From Ceratodon purpureus (lineage: Eukaryota > Streptophyta > Bryopsida > Pseudoditrichales > Ditrichaceae), in contig CM026424.1 of the NCBI GenBank assembly GCA_014871385.1, positions 6,067,320 to 6,131,319 on the forward strand: a stretch of DNA of 64,000 nucleotides, written 5' to 3'. The notes under the pieces are model-generated. The model saw nothing but the letters and a program-made list of their open reading frames with translations, was not told the DNA's origin and searched no databases. This document shows positions 21,901 to 34,099 of the stretch, piece after piece. The first letter of the stretch is position 1. Each line of letters starts with the position of its first letter. The position numbers and the translations under genes are program-made.

Positions 21901-23443
21901 TATAATTTAAAAAAGTTAAAGTGAATTTATTGAGATGGAGAGAGACAATGTAAAATGATATTGAAGACAATCATATGGATGGTGAATTTCTTTGAGAAAA
22001 TGTGTGCATTCCATGCAAACTTTCAAATCTATAAAATTTAGAATCATGAAATTGCTCATCAAGTGTTTTAGATGAACTAAACCAAAAAAAAGTTTATGAT
22101 TGAAGGAATATTTATAGAATTTACAATTTAAATGCGAAATTTACTTAATATATTGTACAACAATACAATTATATTCTTGCAAAAACATATAGATCATAAT
22201 TGTATCTAACTTTTTTTTCCATTCAATAGTCATTAATTTGAGATTTATGTTTAATTATGAATTAAATTTGTTACAAATTAATACAATTTTACTTTTAATT
22301 TTAGAAAGAAACAAATGTTTGATTTTTAATGGTTAAAATGATTACAATATATTGTATATTTCAAAAAACCACAAGAAAAAAATTAAACAAATACTAAAAC
22401 ACAAAGATAAGAGTATTAAGATTACAATGTTTTTTTTAAAAAAATTATGTTAAATAAGTCTATAAATGTAACAAGGTGTTGAATTCATAAATTTATAAAC
22501 AAGTCAAAGAGTTTATATTTATATGGGTGACCATTGATACATTTAAAATGCACATTACAATTCATATTCCAATTTTGTACACAGGTTTGACAAGCTTCCA
22601 AACATCTTCAACATTGTGGTTTGAACAGTATAACAAAATCTTCGATATAATCTTCTAAAAATGCATATTTTGAGATAACTATATTAGTGAAGTCATTAAT
22701 TTTTTTGTCTTAGAACTGTAAGTGAATTATTTAAATTTTAAATATAAATTTTAAAAATAAAAACAATTTATTAATAAGAAATAGAAAAAAATATATTCAA
22801 TTAAATATCAATTTTTTATTAAAAAATCAATCAAATTTTTGTAATTTTTTAAACAGAAAAAAAAATAACAAAGATATCACTTATTACACTTAGGAACAAT
22901 GTTTTCATCTAACTAAAAGTCTAAGAAAGTAATTTGATATTTTTAGCTTAATCATAATAAAGAACATAAATACTTTGACCTTTATGGGTTGAAGAAAAAA
23001 TATTTGGTGTTTCATCATTAGTAAGTGGTTGAATAAATTTGGACGAACTTCTAGGATGGATATTCATATTTATTTCAATAATAGGATTATGAGGAATATC
23101 TACCATTGGAACAATAGATGACTTACTTTGTTTTGCGTTGAGTTTGGTTCTTTCTTCAATGATTTTTTGAATTTCAACATCTAATTTATCGAAACACCAA
23201 TCAACAATCTTATTTTTATGAAATTTGTATGGCTATGGAAGATGCTTTATTGATTCTTTGTAATCACTTTATTTATCTAAAGAGATGTTTACAAGTCTAG
23301 ATTCGTCACCTACTTTAGATCTTTTGTATGGCTTTATAATGATAAATTCAATTAAAAATGTATACAAAAATATAAAATTAATTACAATAAATTTATATTA
23401 TTGAACAATTATAAAAACAAATCATTGCTACATAAGCCAAGTA
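18901..23443. other. Long AT-rich intergenic DNA; no gene recognised
   Basis: Increasingly AT-rich rightward. It contains a poly-A run at about 19508-19524 and a stretch at about 20030-20230 with repeated TTGAAACAAT phrases. I saw no conserved domain, RNA gene or intact transposon. Confidence 0.5.
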
Positions 23444-23758
23444 TTGTGTTTCGTTGACATTAGCTCAAGGAAATGGTACTCAATGAAACCTTGTGATGCT
23501 CTTAAGAAGTCATTCTTATTTGACTCTCGACACTTTGAAATTAAAGCGATGGATGGAGGGCTTATCCTTCTCAAAGCTCTTAAGGGAGCTTATCCTAAAC
23601 TATGTCATCATGAAAGTGGTTGTACACAACTATGTGTGTGGAATCCTATAAAGGACATTAAGATTAAACTCCCATGTGTACAAAATCATGGCAATGATTT
23701 ACGCATAAATTTTGTTGTTGATGACATTGCCGAGACTTTCAAGAGATATATTATAAAC
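23444..23758 (+). pseudogene. F-box-associated (kelch-like) domain relic
   Basis: The frame starting at 23444 reads FVDISSRKWYSM, then GGLILLKA and LCVWNPIKDIKIKLP. This resembles the blades of plant F-box-associated or kelch domains, where phrases of the form SRKWYxL and VxNPxTKxxKxLP are usual. No F-box or further blades are found nearby, and the frame runs into a TA microsatellite. I read it as a decayed fragment; the family call rests on motif resemblance only. Confidence 0.4.
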
Positions 23759-24164
23759 AAATATTGTGATGGTTGTATATTGGGCATTGGTTTTATTTGT
23801 TGCTATTTGCATATTATATATATATATATATATATAAATAAAAAATAATTAAATGAAGATCAAATTTATAAATAGAATAAATTAAAAAAGAAACATCCTT
23901 ATAGACTAAAATTAAACTTTAGTTTAATTTTATTTACAATAAAAATAAAAGTATATCTATTGATTTTTTTTTAAAAAAAATTTAAAAATATGTACATTAT
24001 TTTTTTAAATAAAAATATTCTCCTCAAATTTAAAATTGTGATCGTTTGAAATTTTTATTAGTTGAACTAGAATGCGTATATTTATCAAAAGAATATATTA
24101 TGAAAGATTTAGTAATTAATTTAATGAAACCTTTTTAAAAATCATTTATTTTTTACAAGTTATA

Positions 24165-24545
<381 letters not shown>

Positions 24546-25242
24546 GCTCAAAATGGGAAGTTAAGGATCAAACACAAGAGGTGAAAGATCGGAAAAAGGA
24601 GGATAAAAAAAAAGATCAATTATTGTCCGCTTTTGTGGTGGTTTGACCGACGCCGAATGGGACATGGTTGGAGTTGGGAAGAAACTTGTGAAGTACCTGC
24701 TGGCGGATGGAGCACATCAATTCAACGAATCAGTTCACAACATCCCTGCTGAAGACGTGGCTGAAATATTGTGCAGAAACTGAATGCACATTTAAATTAT
24801 ATTATGTTTATATTTCTGTTTCCGTGTCATTGTACATCAGTCACATGTAACCTATAGCAACAATTGCGATTTTTTTTGTGATAAATTTTATTTGGATGAG
24901 TCATTTTGTGTGATAGGTTCTTGCCCTTACAAATGAGAATACTGAATTGAAGACTTACATGAAGAAGGGCCTTGAGTTTCGAAACATGGTGAAGAAACGG
25001 GTGGCTTTGACTTTGGCTCGACCTCCAGTGGAGAGATTGTTGGAGAGGATAATAGAGGAGTACTAATAATGGTGTGCGATCTTTGGTGGATTGAACAAAG
25101 CTGAATGGGACATGGTTGGAGTTGGGAAGAAACTTGTGAAGGACCTGTTGGCGGATGGATCGCATCAATTCAACAAATTAGTTCACAACATCCCGGCTGA
25201 AGAAGTAGTTGGCAATATTGTAGCCATACGGCTAGGGTCCCT

Positions 25243-25621
25243 CCGTGTCGCATAGAAGGATATTTTCTACTTGGCTTTCAATATAAAAGTTTTTGATGCA
25301 ATTTTCAAAGCGGAGGCGGAGCACGCTAATCAACAAGAACGAATTCTCAGTCAAATTTAGATTGACTATTTAACATCAAAAACTTTCTTTTAACACAATC
25401 TCCATCTTTTTTATACGAGTGTACATTTATATTCTTTACAAATGACCAAAATCACATAAACCATAGTCAAGTGATTCCTTGACTTATGTCTTTGAATTTA
25501 ATTAGAAAGTCTTTATTGATTATCAATCAACAATGTAATCATTATTATTACGGTGTTTTAATTGTTATATATTTAGTATTTAATTTAATAACTTTATTAA
25601 TAATAAAATTATTTATACAAG
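25243..25621. other. AT-rich gap between gene fragments and repeat A2
   Basis: No coding signal seen. Confidence 0.4.
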
Positions 25622-26075
25622 TTAAAAGTTTATAAGAATGTTAAAATATTAAAATGAAAGAGGAAACTGTAATTCGTAAAATAATTTCCTTTTTTTTCAT
25701 CAGAAGATTAAAAGTGACTTTTAAATTATACTCTTATTTAATCATCTATTCTTGCAAGTGATTCAATATTATATTTTTTGCGGCATGCCATTTGATATAA
25801 TTGTTCTTTTAATATAATTTAGGTCATTATCTATGAAATTTAGTACACAATGAAACAAAAGCATATAAAAATATTTTATTCAACCTATATTAATTTTCAA
25901 ATAATAAATTGCTGAACATTGCACTAATATTTTAAATTTGAATTTGGTGCGATATTTAAAGTTTTCAAATTCAAATTCAAAAATTCAAAATTAAAAAAAA
26001 AAATCAAATTTTAAATTTTAGAACATTTAATTTTAGAAAAAAGAATTCAAGGACGCGAAGGAGTGGTGTTTGGGG
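25622..26075. repeat. Direct repeat A2
   Basis: Partner of 24165-24545, same orientation, lacking the long AT run but with extra AT-rich sequence in the middle. It ends in AATTCAAGGACGCGAAGGAG, the counterpart of the start of the charged coding stretch in the first unit. The duplication therefore probably included part of the gene fragment. Confidence 0.55.
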
Positions 26076-26800
26076 TGGTATTTATTTATTCCAAATAAAT
26101 GTCAAATAAAAAGAAATATTATGTTGCCTATTTGCCAGAAAACCATGAAATAAAATTTGATGAATTGTGGAATATCTTGAAATTGAATTTATGAAATAAA
26201 AAAATAAAGTAAATTACAAATGTTAAGAGTGATCACATGAAGTCAACTAAAAAAAAAAACGTTCAATGAAACTTCATCAATTGTGGATGTAAGTCAAACT
26301 TAAAATTGTTTATTTCCTAAAAAGTCAAATTTGAAAAAATGACTTTTTTTATTGTTGGATATCAAAATTTAAAATTAAATAATTATTCAACGGAAGAGTG
26401 CCAAAGTTGCTTTTAATATATGGAATGTGAAATGTGGCAAATAAATAGATAAGGATTAGACTTAGTATGTGTATAAATATCTTAGTTGCAATTTTGCTTT
26501 GATATTTGTGGAATTAATTCTTTAAATTAATTTTTTTGAAGTTCAAAAGCTTCTACATGATTGGTTTTGTTGTCATAAATTATAATTACTGATTCATTTA
26601 ATTTTTTAAAAATACAATCTTCTTCTAAAAAATATTTTTATTAAGCAATCTACTCCATAATTTAATCTACAACATATATTTGTAAAGACATGATATCGGT
26701 ATATATTAAGGAGTAAATAGAGCCTTATATGACAAAATACACCGCATCATAAAAGCAAATGGCTTATATTTTATTTTATTTTAACACTGCTACCAACTGA
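26076..26800. other. AT-rich intergenic; no gene recognised
   Basis: No coding or RNA signal seen. Confidence 0.5.
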
Positions 26801-26875
26801 AGAGCTTTTCCAAAGGTCCTTCATTTGTGTACAAAGTTGGTAGAGCTTTTCCAAAGGTCCTTCATTTGTGTACAA
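26801..26875. repeat. 41-bp tandem duplication
   Basis: A 34-base block starting AGAGCTTTTCCAAAGGTCCT is present exactly twice, at 26801-26834 and 26842-26875, separated by a 7-base linker. Confidence 0.9.
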
Positions 26876-26882
26876 CCCTCCC

Positions 26883-27559
26883 TACGTTGTTAAGGTCCCA
26901 TGTCCTAAAACCACCATAATCATGAGCTTTTTTTTGGCAAGATTATATTTGGGGTATATTATTCCCATCTACAAATGATGTTTTCTAACATAATGCAATT
27001 TTTTCTGAATTTTCTTCCCAATACTGAAATACATACAAATTTCTAAAGGCAAAAGTACTTTGTAACCTACACCCCATCTACACATCTTTCCATGTTCACA
27101 CCATGTGGTACAAACTTTCACCCATAATGATACCCAAAACCACCAACTATTTCTTTGCAATGCCTAGCGTACATTGGTCTGCTAAATAGTAAAATTGGTG
27201 GTTTTGGGTCTCAACCGCGCTGGCTCCAAGAAAAGTCTACATATCATAAATGTCGAAGATAGTGGTTTTAGAACAATCAACCTCACCCTAATTCATCCAA
27301 TAAACCAAAATGTAAACCAAAACCTAGTGTCCATGCAAAACCTCCTCCCTACTCTCAGATTCAAAAGAAACGAAAAACCTCAAACACGAACCCCACTCCA
27401 CTCCAATCCAATCCACGTGGCAAACACACGCAGAAACTCCAAGTGGCAACCCTCCAAGTGTGAACACAACCCTCGAACGGATAAGCCAATTCCGAACTCC
27501 ACCGATCCATCTCAATTCGCACCTCCGCAGAAGAGAACGACTCACTAGTAACTCACCAC
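26883..27559. other. Upstream flank of thioredoxin gene; no separate gene
   Basis: Composition becomes GC-richer toward the thioredoxin start, as expected for its promoter. No clear TATA box or other element is called. Confidence 0.45.
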
Positions 27560-27605
27560 CAGAATTCCAGCTTACTAGTAATACAGAGCCGAAGCTGGAA
27601 TTCTG
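27560..27605 (+). other. Perfect 14-bp hairpin in thioredoxin leader
   Basis: CAGAATTCCAGCTT at 27560-27573 and its exact reverse complement at 27592-27605 enclose an 18-base loop. It lies 77 bases before the start codon, followed by repeats of GAGGTTTTG up to the ATG. Confidence 0.6.
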
Positions 27606-27681
27606 GAATTCAGGTCGAAGGTGTAGGGTTTAGGGTTTTGGAGGTTTTGGAGGTTTTGGAGATTTTGGGGGTTTTGGGGCG

Positions 27682-29134
27682 ATGGGGAGCCTGGCGATGA
27701 TGGAGGTGGTGCAGGTGGTGAGCATGGCGGGCTTGGGTGGCTTGGGAGCCTCGCTGGGCTCGTGCTCCACTTCCAGCTCGAGTTTTTCCTCGGGGTTGAT
27801 GGTCAGGGGGTCTGATTTGCGGAGATCGAACCGTGGTGTGGGGGTGAATGGTGTTCGAGCTTCGATGGTTCATGTTCAATCTGGGGAGGATTCCAGGAGG
27901 AGCGTCTTTGGCCGGGGGTCAGTTTCGTTGCGAGCCTCGACGCGGCTTGATGTCCGGGTATGGTTTTCTGTGATGTGGTGGCTATGGAGCTTGGGTTTGG
28001 ATTTTTGGATGTTTGTAGTGGGAGAGAAATGTCTGTGCCATTTGAGAGAGATTAATCACAATGTGTCTTTATAGTAGGATCTGAGTTTTTAAGAGCAGAG
28101 CATTTTTTTAGAATTTGATTTTTTTGCTAGGAAGTTTAGATTCTAATGACCTGTGTCAGGAAGCAGCATAATGTGTGAAGACGGATGAAGGTTTTTCTAT
28201 TTATCTATGTGTTGTTTAGGTCACTGTGTAGTTGATTCTGTCATTTCAAGAGAGGAGAGAAGTCAGAGACTGCGACTGAGCTAGGTTGCTTCCTTTTACA
28301 CCTTTTATGATTTCAGGACTGAGACGCTGCGGAAAATGAGTTAAGAGTGAATTTGCAGAATTATGCTCACCTGTTGATAGCATATGGTTTCAGGCTCAAG
28401 CAACCAAGCAAACATTCTCCTCGTTTGACGACATGCTCCAAAACTGTGGAATTCCAGTCTTGGTGGACTTTTATGCAGTTTGGTATGTATTGTTTCCTGC
28501 CTGGCTTCTCACTAAGTAAATTGCAACTTTAGAGCTATAACATGGTGTGAGATTTAAGTTTTGCTTAGATTCTTCTTGTCCCACCCTTAGAAACGTGAAG
28601 GTTAGTAGATCTGGCTAGTTGGCTAATTTGCGACCATAATGTGATTCGTCTGCGCGTGAAGGTGCGGACCTTGTCAAATGATGGTGCCAATTCTGAACGA
28701 GGTCAGCAGCGCCTTGCAAGACAAAGTTCGCGTTGTGAGTTGCCTTCCCAAATCCTCTGTTGGCTTCGAGTGGAAAATTAACGACAATTACATTGTTAGA
28801 CTTTTTGGAGAATGCTTCGTATGGTGATGTTATGTCATTGAGTCAGATTTCTGAATATGTAGTTTCCGGATTGACAGGTGAAGATCGACACTGAGAAATA
28901 CCCCGATCTTGCTTCTCGCTTCAACATCCAGGCACTACCCACACTGGTGCTCTTCAAAAACGGACAAGTTGCTGATAGAATCGTAAGTCTTGTTTCAATT
29001 TCAACCAATAGAGAAGAAACCTGGCTGCAAATAAGTTTGGATTCAGAATTAACTATTTTGTTTGGTGGCTTGTTGCGCAGGAAGGTGTTCTCAGATCAGA
29101 GGAGCTAGTCAACCGCATCCAGAAAGTCCTCTGA
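27682..29134 (+). CDS. TRXy: Plastid thioredoxin, y type
   Basis: Five exons with consistent phases: 27682-27957, 28394-28482, 28662-28734, 28878-28982 and 29081-29134, giving 198 residues. Exon 1 (92 residues) is a serine- and arginine-rich transit peptide. The thioredoxin fold begins at exon 2 with KQTFSSFDDML, followed by VLVDFYAVWCGPC, whose redox cysteines are C123 and C126. Later come KIDTEKYPDLASRFNIQALP with the cis-proline and LVLFKNGQ. The y-type call rests on the QTFSSFDD start and KIDTEKYP phrase; m type is the alternative. y-type thioredoxins supply electrons to plastid antioxidant enzymes such as 2-Cys peroxiredoxin Q and methionine sulfoxide reductase. Confidence 0.93.
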
Positions 29135-31423
29135 TCTCACAAGTATCCTGTCTGCTCAGAATTTATTTTCTCAGTGTGGATGCAGGAGCTTACTGTTCCG
29201 ATGAATATAGGTCCGGATGCTATTAAAGTAATACTTATTGTTTCGTTTGCTGTGGGCTACTTCATTGTGTTCCAGCGAGCTCATTCTTCGTTATTCTTTA
29301 TCACAAGATTAGTCCATTAAAAAATGTCAGCCTCGTATCTTTCGTCTTCTGTGTGATTCAATTGTTGGGGCTATTGTTTTTATAACCTTGAGAGGTCGTC
29401 CATTCACAGATGCTGTCCATTTTCAGAAATCTAGGTCGAATGCCATAGAAGTGGCTATATATTTTGTGACTGGAAGTCGGTTCATATGCTCAGCGATCAG
29501 TACTCTAATAATTCACTCATTGCATGTATTTGTGTTACGAAACGGGACACCTTGCTCCAAATTTCAAGCTTGCTTTTGGCTCGTTGTGTCCGATCGAAAC
29601 TCACCCTTGCAATAAAAATACATGTTGCACTGGAGTCAATTGTTTCGTGCAGTTCGAAATCGCGTCCCTTAATTACGGTACTGAGCTGGTAAGCGTACAG
29701 AAAGAATCGAAAGTGGCATAATTAATGATGTTTCAAATTTGTGCCTAGGTTTCTTTTCAGCAATATGAACTATCGCTCTAGTCTGAAATTGTAGACAAGG
29801 GAGGCCATATTGTAACTTGCCAAGGGTAAATGAGTGCAATGGATATGGATATGTCAAGACTCAAGGGAAGTAGGGTATGAACTACTCCCCTTGTAATGCT
29901 CCTCGTGCCAAATGGCCGCAATCAAGCATCTCCTCATTGTTTGTAGTCAAATGAACCTCGTTTTTGACATAAATAGGTAGGTTCAGCCAAGGTGCTACAA
30001 ACGCAGTGTCCATCTCCTGTGGATTACCAGGAATTATACCGTATTCAACTGGATCGTTTGCCAGCAGAAGCACTTGGGTGAATACGGAAAGGTGGTCATG
30101 GCTAAGTACTTACCTCAGTGCTTCCAAATCACTGTATGGGCTAAGGTTACAGGGAGCGGAACAAAAGATTTGGATTTACGTGTGTGGCCACAGCAAGGTT
30201 TGATGCAAAATTCCCGAATTAGGGAAAGTACATAATTTTTGATACTCTAAGCAACAAATTACATTGTAAAGATATCAGATTTTAATATTCAATCCAAACT
30301 TGAGAACATATTTTTGCACTTCAAATTATTGTTTTGTGAATTCTAGAAGTTTAAATCTCTAGAGTTTCATTTGAAATAACAGACCAACCCATTCGAGTTC
30401 CCATTCTATCTATAAATATTACATAGAAAATGCATAAACATGGTAAATATTTAATTATTTCATAACTACCAGAGAACCTCGATTGAAGTAAAGGAAGTGG
30501 ACGGTTGGACAGTTGGACTTGGCAAAATGCCATTTAGACATGGGGAAAGTGTGGGTCTCCGAAAATGGTCACTACAGTGTAACTGCACCTCACAAAACCC
30601 AGCTAGCAATGGGCAGGGGGAGGAAGAAGTGGCGGTAAAGTGAACCGAATTGCTCAGGGTGAGTCCTCTCGGACCCACAAGCTTCCACTTTGGGGTAGCC
30701 ATTGCTGCATATTCTGCACCACTTGTCTTTACAATGCCTTTCCTCAACAGACTCAGGGATTCCGCCATGATTCTGGCCGGGTTCAGCATCCAACACTCAA
30801 CCAGGTCACACCACTTTTCGAATCCTTCAACAAAGGTTTGTGCACTTCGTGTAATGAACTACAAACACGATGAGCTATATGACGTTTTTCGGTGGAAGCT
30901 TACTCCCGCACTTACGTCCTGGCGAGGGCTCCGGTTTGACATGTACAGTTGCTCCTTTTTCAATTGAGTACCGCTCTTTCCAATGAAAGAGAATTACAAT
31001 GACGTAGTTTATTTGTAGCTCCACAGCTAAGTTGACCAGTGCTATGTTGAGCTCTATCAAGGTAGCTGTGTTTAGTTTCTGTCGTTGTCCACTAGCTTCT
31101 GTCCGATCCACGCAGCAGTGGCAGTCCAACTTGTCGTTGTTGTTGCTGTTTAGAACTCACAACCATGGGTTGAGGAGATGTTTGCATGTTTACATTTCAA
31201 GAGTGCTTCACTGTTTGTTCATGTACGTTGATTGTGAGCAATCCACCTAGAGTAGCTTGTGAGCACGGCTAGTTTGTGTAGAAGGTTAGTACTAGTTTGT
31301 GAGCAAACCGCGGACTGGTAAATTTGCTAGTTTGCGAAACGTCCAGTTTGCTTAGCGTGGCAATGGCCATGAAGATAGGGAACAGAGTGATGTCTGCTTG
31401 CGTCTAACCCTATTAAGTCAGAG
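29135..31423. other. Intergenic between thioredoxin and lectin-TIR; no confident gene
   Basis: Begins with the thioredoxin 3' untranslated region. A minus-strand frame at 30466-30834 contains LNPARIMAESLSLLRKGIVK and a tidy basic stretch, but the opposite strand is equally open. I cannot assign it, so it is not called. Confidence 0.4.
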
Positions 31424-31430
31424 TTTATAA
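31424..31430 (+). promoter_or_regulatory. TATA-like box of lectin-TIR gene
   Basis: TTTATAA, about 120 bases before the start codon at 31551, places transcription start near 31455-31460 with a short leader. Confidence 0.45.
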
Positions 31431-31550
31431 GCAGCACCTAATTGACTGTGTACACCGCTAATGAGTGGGTGTTCTATGCATTCTCAGTACTGTTGAACAT
31501 GCCAGGAGCTTTGATGTAGTTATCGCCAGGAGGTCAGTTTATCCAAGACA

Positions 31551-33104
31551 ATGGCTTCGTATTATCACCTTATTCAAAGTACTGGTCTGCTTCTTGCGGT
31601 CCAGATTATCCTTGGCACTGATCTCCTTGTTCAAGCTGGGAGCACCGACTTCAAGTTCTTGTCTTTCAACACAAGAGATCGAGACAGTTTCTTGATGGTC
31701 AACGATGTCCAACATGATGCAGCTTCTTCTTCATTCTTAATGAACCCGTCTGGAGTTACGAGGGGAGCGAGACTGTTGTACAACAAGCAAGTGAGGATGA
31801 AAGACTCAGCATCTGGGGCAGTTGCTTCTTTCCATACCGCCTTCACTTTCGAAATCACTGGTCCGGACAATGGTACGGAGAATGGACACATAGTAAACGG
31901 GGATGGGCTGGCTTTCACATTTGCTAGGTATAGCAATTTCTCGGACGAAAGCGCGGGTTATTCGCTATGCCTTGTTAATTCTATCCACAATGGTATGGCT
32001 TCCAATCGTGTCTTTGCCGTCGAGTTTGACACCTTCTACAATGACATGTTCAACTGGCTGAACGAACCCAGTGACAGCCATATCGCCGTCGACATCAACA
32101 GCGTCAACTCCATAACGTCTTATAACCTGTGCAGGTTGAGCGCAAACAGAACATACTGCAGGTACCTCTGCAACGGTGGCAATTTCACAGCTTGGATTGA
32201 TTATGACAGTGCATCGGGGTTTCTTTTAGTTTTCTTTACCAATGGGTCCTTGAATGACATTAGCATGACTAAACCGACAACACCAGTGATCCAGGTTAAT
32301 CTAAGTTCTCAGGAACCCGGATTCGTCCCATTAGCCCAACTTGTAGACGACTACATGTATGTCGGGTTCAGTTCAAGCACCGGAATCTACACTGAGTTGA
32401 ACCATATCAAGGCTTGGATGTTCAGTACAAGCTTTGAGCCGGGAAATATTCAGGTGACGCAGATTGTGATCGGAGGTAGCGTTGCAGGTACTGTAGCCTT
32501 GGTTGCCATTGTGGTGCTTTCAATATGTTGGTGGAAATATAGGCACCCTCTACGTATATTTGTTTCCCATACAGGTGGAGAGAAAGGAGAGAAGAAAAAC
32601 TTCCCAATCCACCTCTCCAACGCCCTGACATCAAGTTGGAGATTGAAGAATCGTTTCAGAGTTTTTATTGATCGTAAGCACCTGAGAAGGGGTACGCCAT
32701 TTCCGGATGAAATTCAACGAGAACTAGCAAGAGTCGACTTGGGGATTGTGGTTGTAACTCGAGAATTTTTTGAAGGAAAATGGCCTATGATGGAGTTGGC
32801 AGAGATGGTGAAACTGCAATTTAATGAACCTGCAAGAGTGCGAATACTACCCTTGTTCTACACCCTTAAACCGGGTGAAATCAGGAGTCTTCTGACGGAT
32901 GGAATGTTGCAAGCAAAGTGGGCGAAGATGGCTACTGCAAATCATCCCATTGACGTGCAATGTTATGAAGATGCAGTGGAGAAACTTTGCATAGAAAATG
33001 GTGTTGAATATAATTACAGCGACCTCAGTCATGAAGAGGAGTATATAGACGAGATCTTGAAAGAGGTAAGTAGGATGTATCGTGAAATGCGGAAGAAACC
33101 ATAG
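31551..33104 (+). CDS. Legume-type lectin / transmembrane / TIR-domain receptor-like protein
   Basis: Intronless, 517 residues. A signal peptide (about 1-29) precedes an L-type lectin domain (about 31-294). The metal-binding strand VEFDTFYN and DSHIAVDINS keep the usual ligands E158, D160, N164, D175 and H177, and the sugar-site aspartate lies in GDGLAFTF (D118). Several NxS/T sites suggest glycosylation. A hydrophobic helix at about 304-328 is followed by basic residues. A TIR domain (about 333-505) starts LRIFVSHTGGE, has FIDRKHLRRG near the BB loop, and WPMMELAEM, where E415 aligns with the catalytic glutamate of NAD-cleaving TIRs. The order resembles a lectin receptor kinase with TIR in place of the kinase. 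I infer a plasma-membrane sensor of carbohydrate signals with NADase output. No frame break is seen. Confidence 0.92.
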   Translation: MASYYHLIQSTGLLLAVQIILGTDLLVQAGSTDFKFLSFNTRDRDSFLMVNDVQHDAASSSFLMNPSGVTRGARLLYNKQVRMKDSASGAVASFHTAFTFEITGPDNGTENGHIVNGDGLAFTFARYSNFSDESAGYSLCLVNSIHNGMASNRVFAVEFDTFYNDMFNWLNEPSDSHIAVDINSVNSITSYNLCRLSANRTYCRYLCNGGNFTAWIDYDSASGFLLVFFTNGSLNDISMTKPTTPVIQVNLSSQEPGFVPLAQLVDDYMYVGFSSSTGIYTELNHIKAWMFSTSFEPGNIQVTQIVIGGSVAGTVALVAIVVLSICWWKYRHPLRIFVSHTGGEKGEKKNFPIHLSNALTSSWRLKNRFRVFIDRKHLRRGTPFPDEIQRELARVDLGIVVVTREFFEGKWPMMELAEMVKLQFNEPARVRILPLFYTLKPGEIRSLLTDGMLQAKWAKMATANHPIDVQCYEDAVEKLCIENGVEYNYSDLSHEEEYIDEILKEVSRMYREMRKKP

Positions 33105-34099
33105 CGATTGGGACTTAGAGTGTACTGCATGAATTTTGAAAGGAAGCACTTCCTTGATAGCCAGCCTAGTAGATGCTTCAGATTTTGGTGCATGCGCATA
33201 CATGAATTTTGAAATTTAAGCAAACAAGACTGGACAAAGTTATTTGAATCATACTGTAACCATTCTGGAACTCTTGTAATTGTAGCGGTTAATACATTCT
33301 TAGCATGGCAAGTTGCTCATTCTGCAGAGCTGTGGGGTTCCTACAATATGTGACTATTTGGAGGAAAAATCCAGTAATATTCCATTTTGTGTGTTGCAAT
33401 TAAGAGAAGAGCAAGTTGCAATTTGCTGAGGTTAAAAAGTGGAGAGGATTGTACATTTGTCATGTCTTGTCTAGAATTCAAGGACAAGAAAACATACATC
33501 TACCATACTAGTGTAAGGGCACACTGAAAAACATAATGAAAGAGAGCACCCACTAATCTCAATACATCACCCAGTCTATCCTTCTCGTTATTACAGAGGT
33601 TTCGGACCTCTGTAACATGGTAGTCTGATTCGAAATACACCCTCTATTTAACTTTCTATTTAGCCGTGAAAAACTTAGAAAAAAAGCTCACATGCAAGAT
33701 AAAGAACCTACAAAAACTGTGGGAGAGACGGGTAGGGACAGGGTCTCAAAAAAAGTGTACATGGTAGTGTCAACTTTAACAAACGTCGTGTGACTGTTGT
33801 TGCACCTTGTCACATGTAAGTCACTAACATCTGTAATCAATGTTCAAGGAAACGTAGACATTAGATATATGCATTCCCCTCCCTACAGTCCAACCTCGAC
33901 ATCTGTTACCCTTATAGAGCATAAATGTGATGAATCCGTAAAGGCCGATTGCGATATTTATAAGTTAATCTCTTAAATAGAATGTAAAAATGTCTACAGC
34001 CCACTCTACTCATCATGCACTACAGTCTCTGCTAATTGATGAGACATTCTAACTAATTCTAGTAAATATAAATTGAAATAAAAATTACAATAAAATCTA
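33105..34099. other. Intergenic between lectin-TIR and TM9; no gene recognised
   Basis: AT-rich, with the lectin-TIR 3' untranslated region at the left. Nothing else called. Confidence 0.5.

Noticed and set aside
30466-30834. Minus-strand open frame with LNPARIMAESLSLLRKG
   Set aside because: Reads like protein, but the opposite strand is also open and I cannot link it to a family or to exons nearby.
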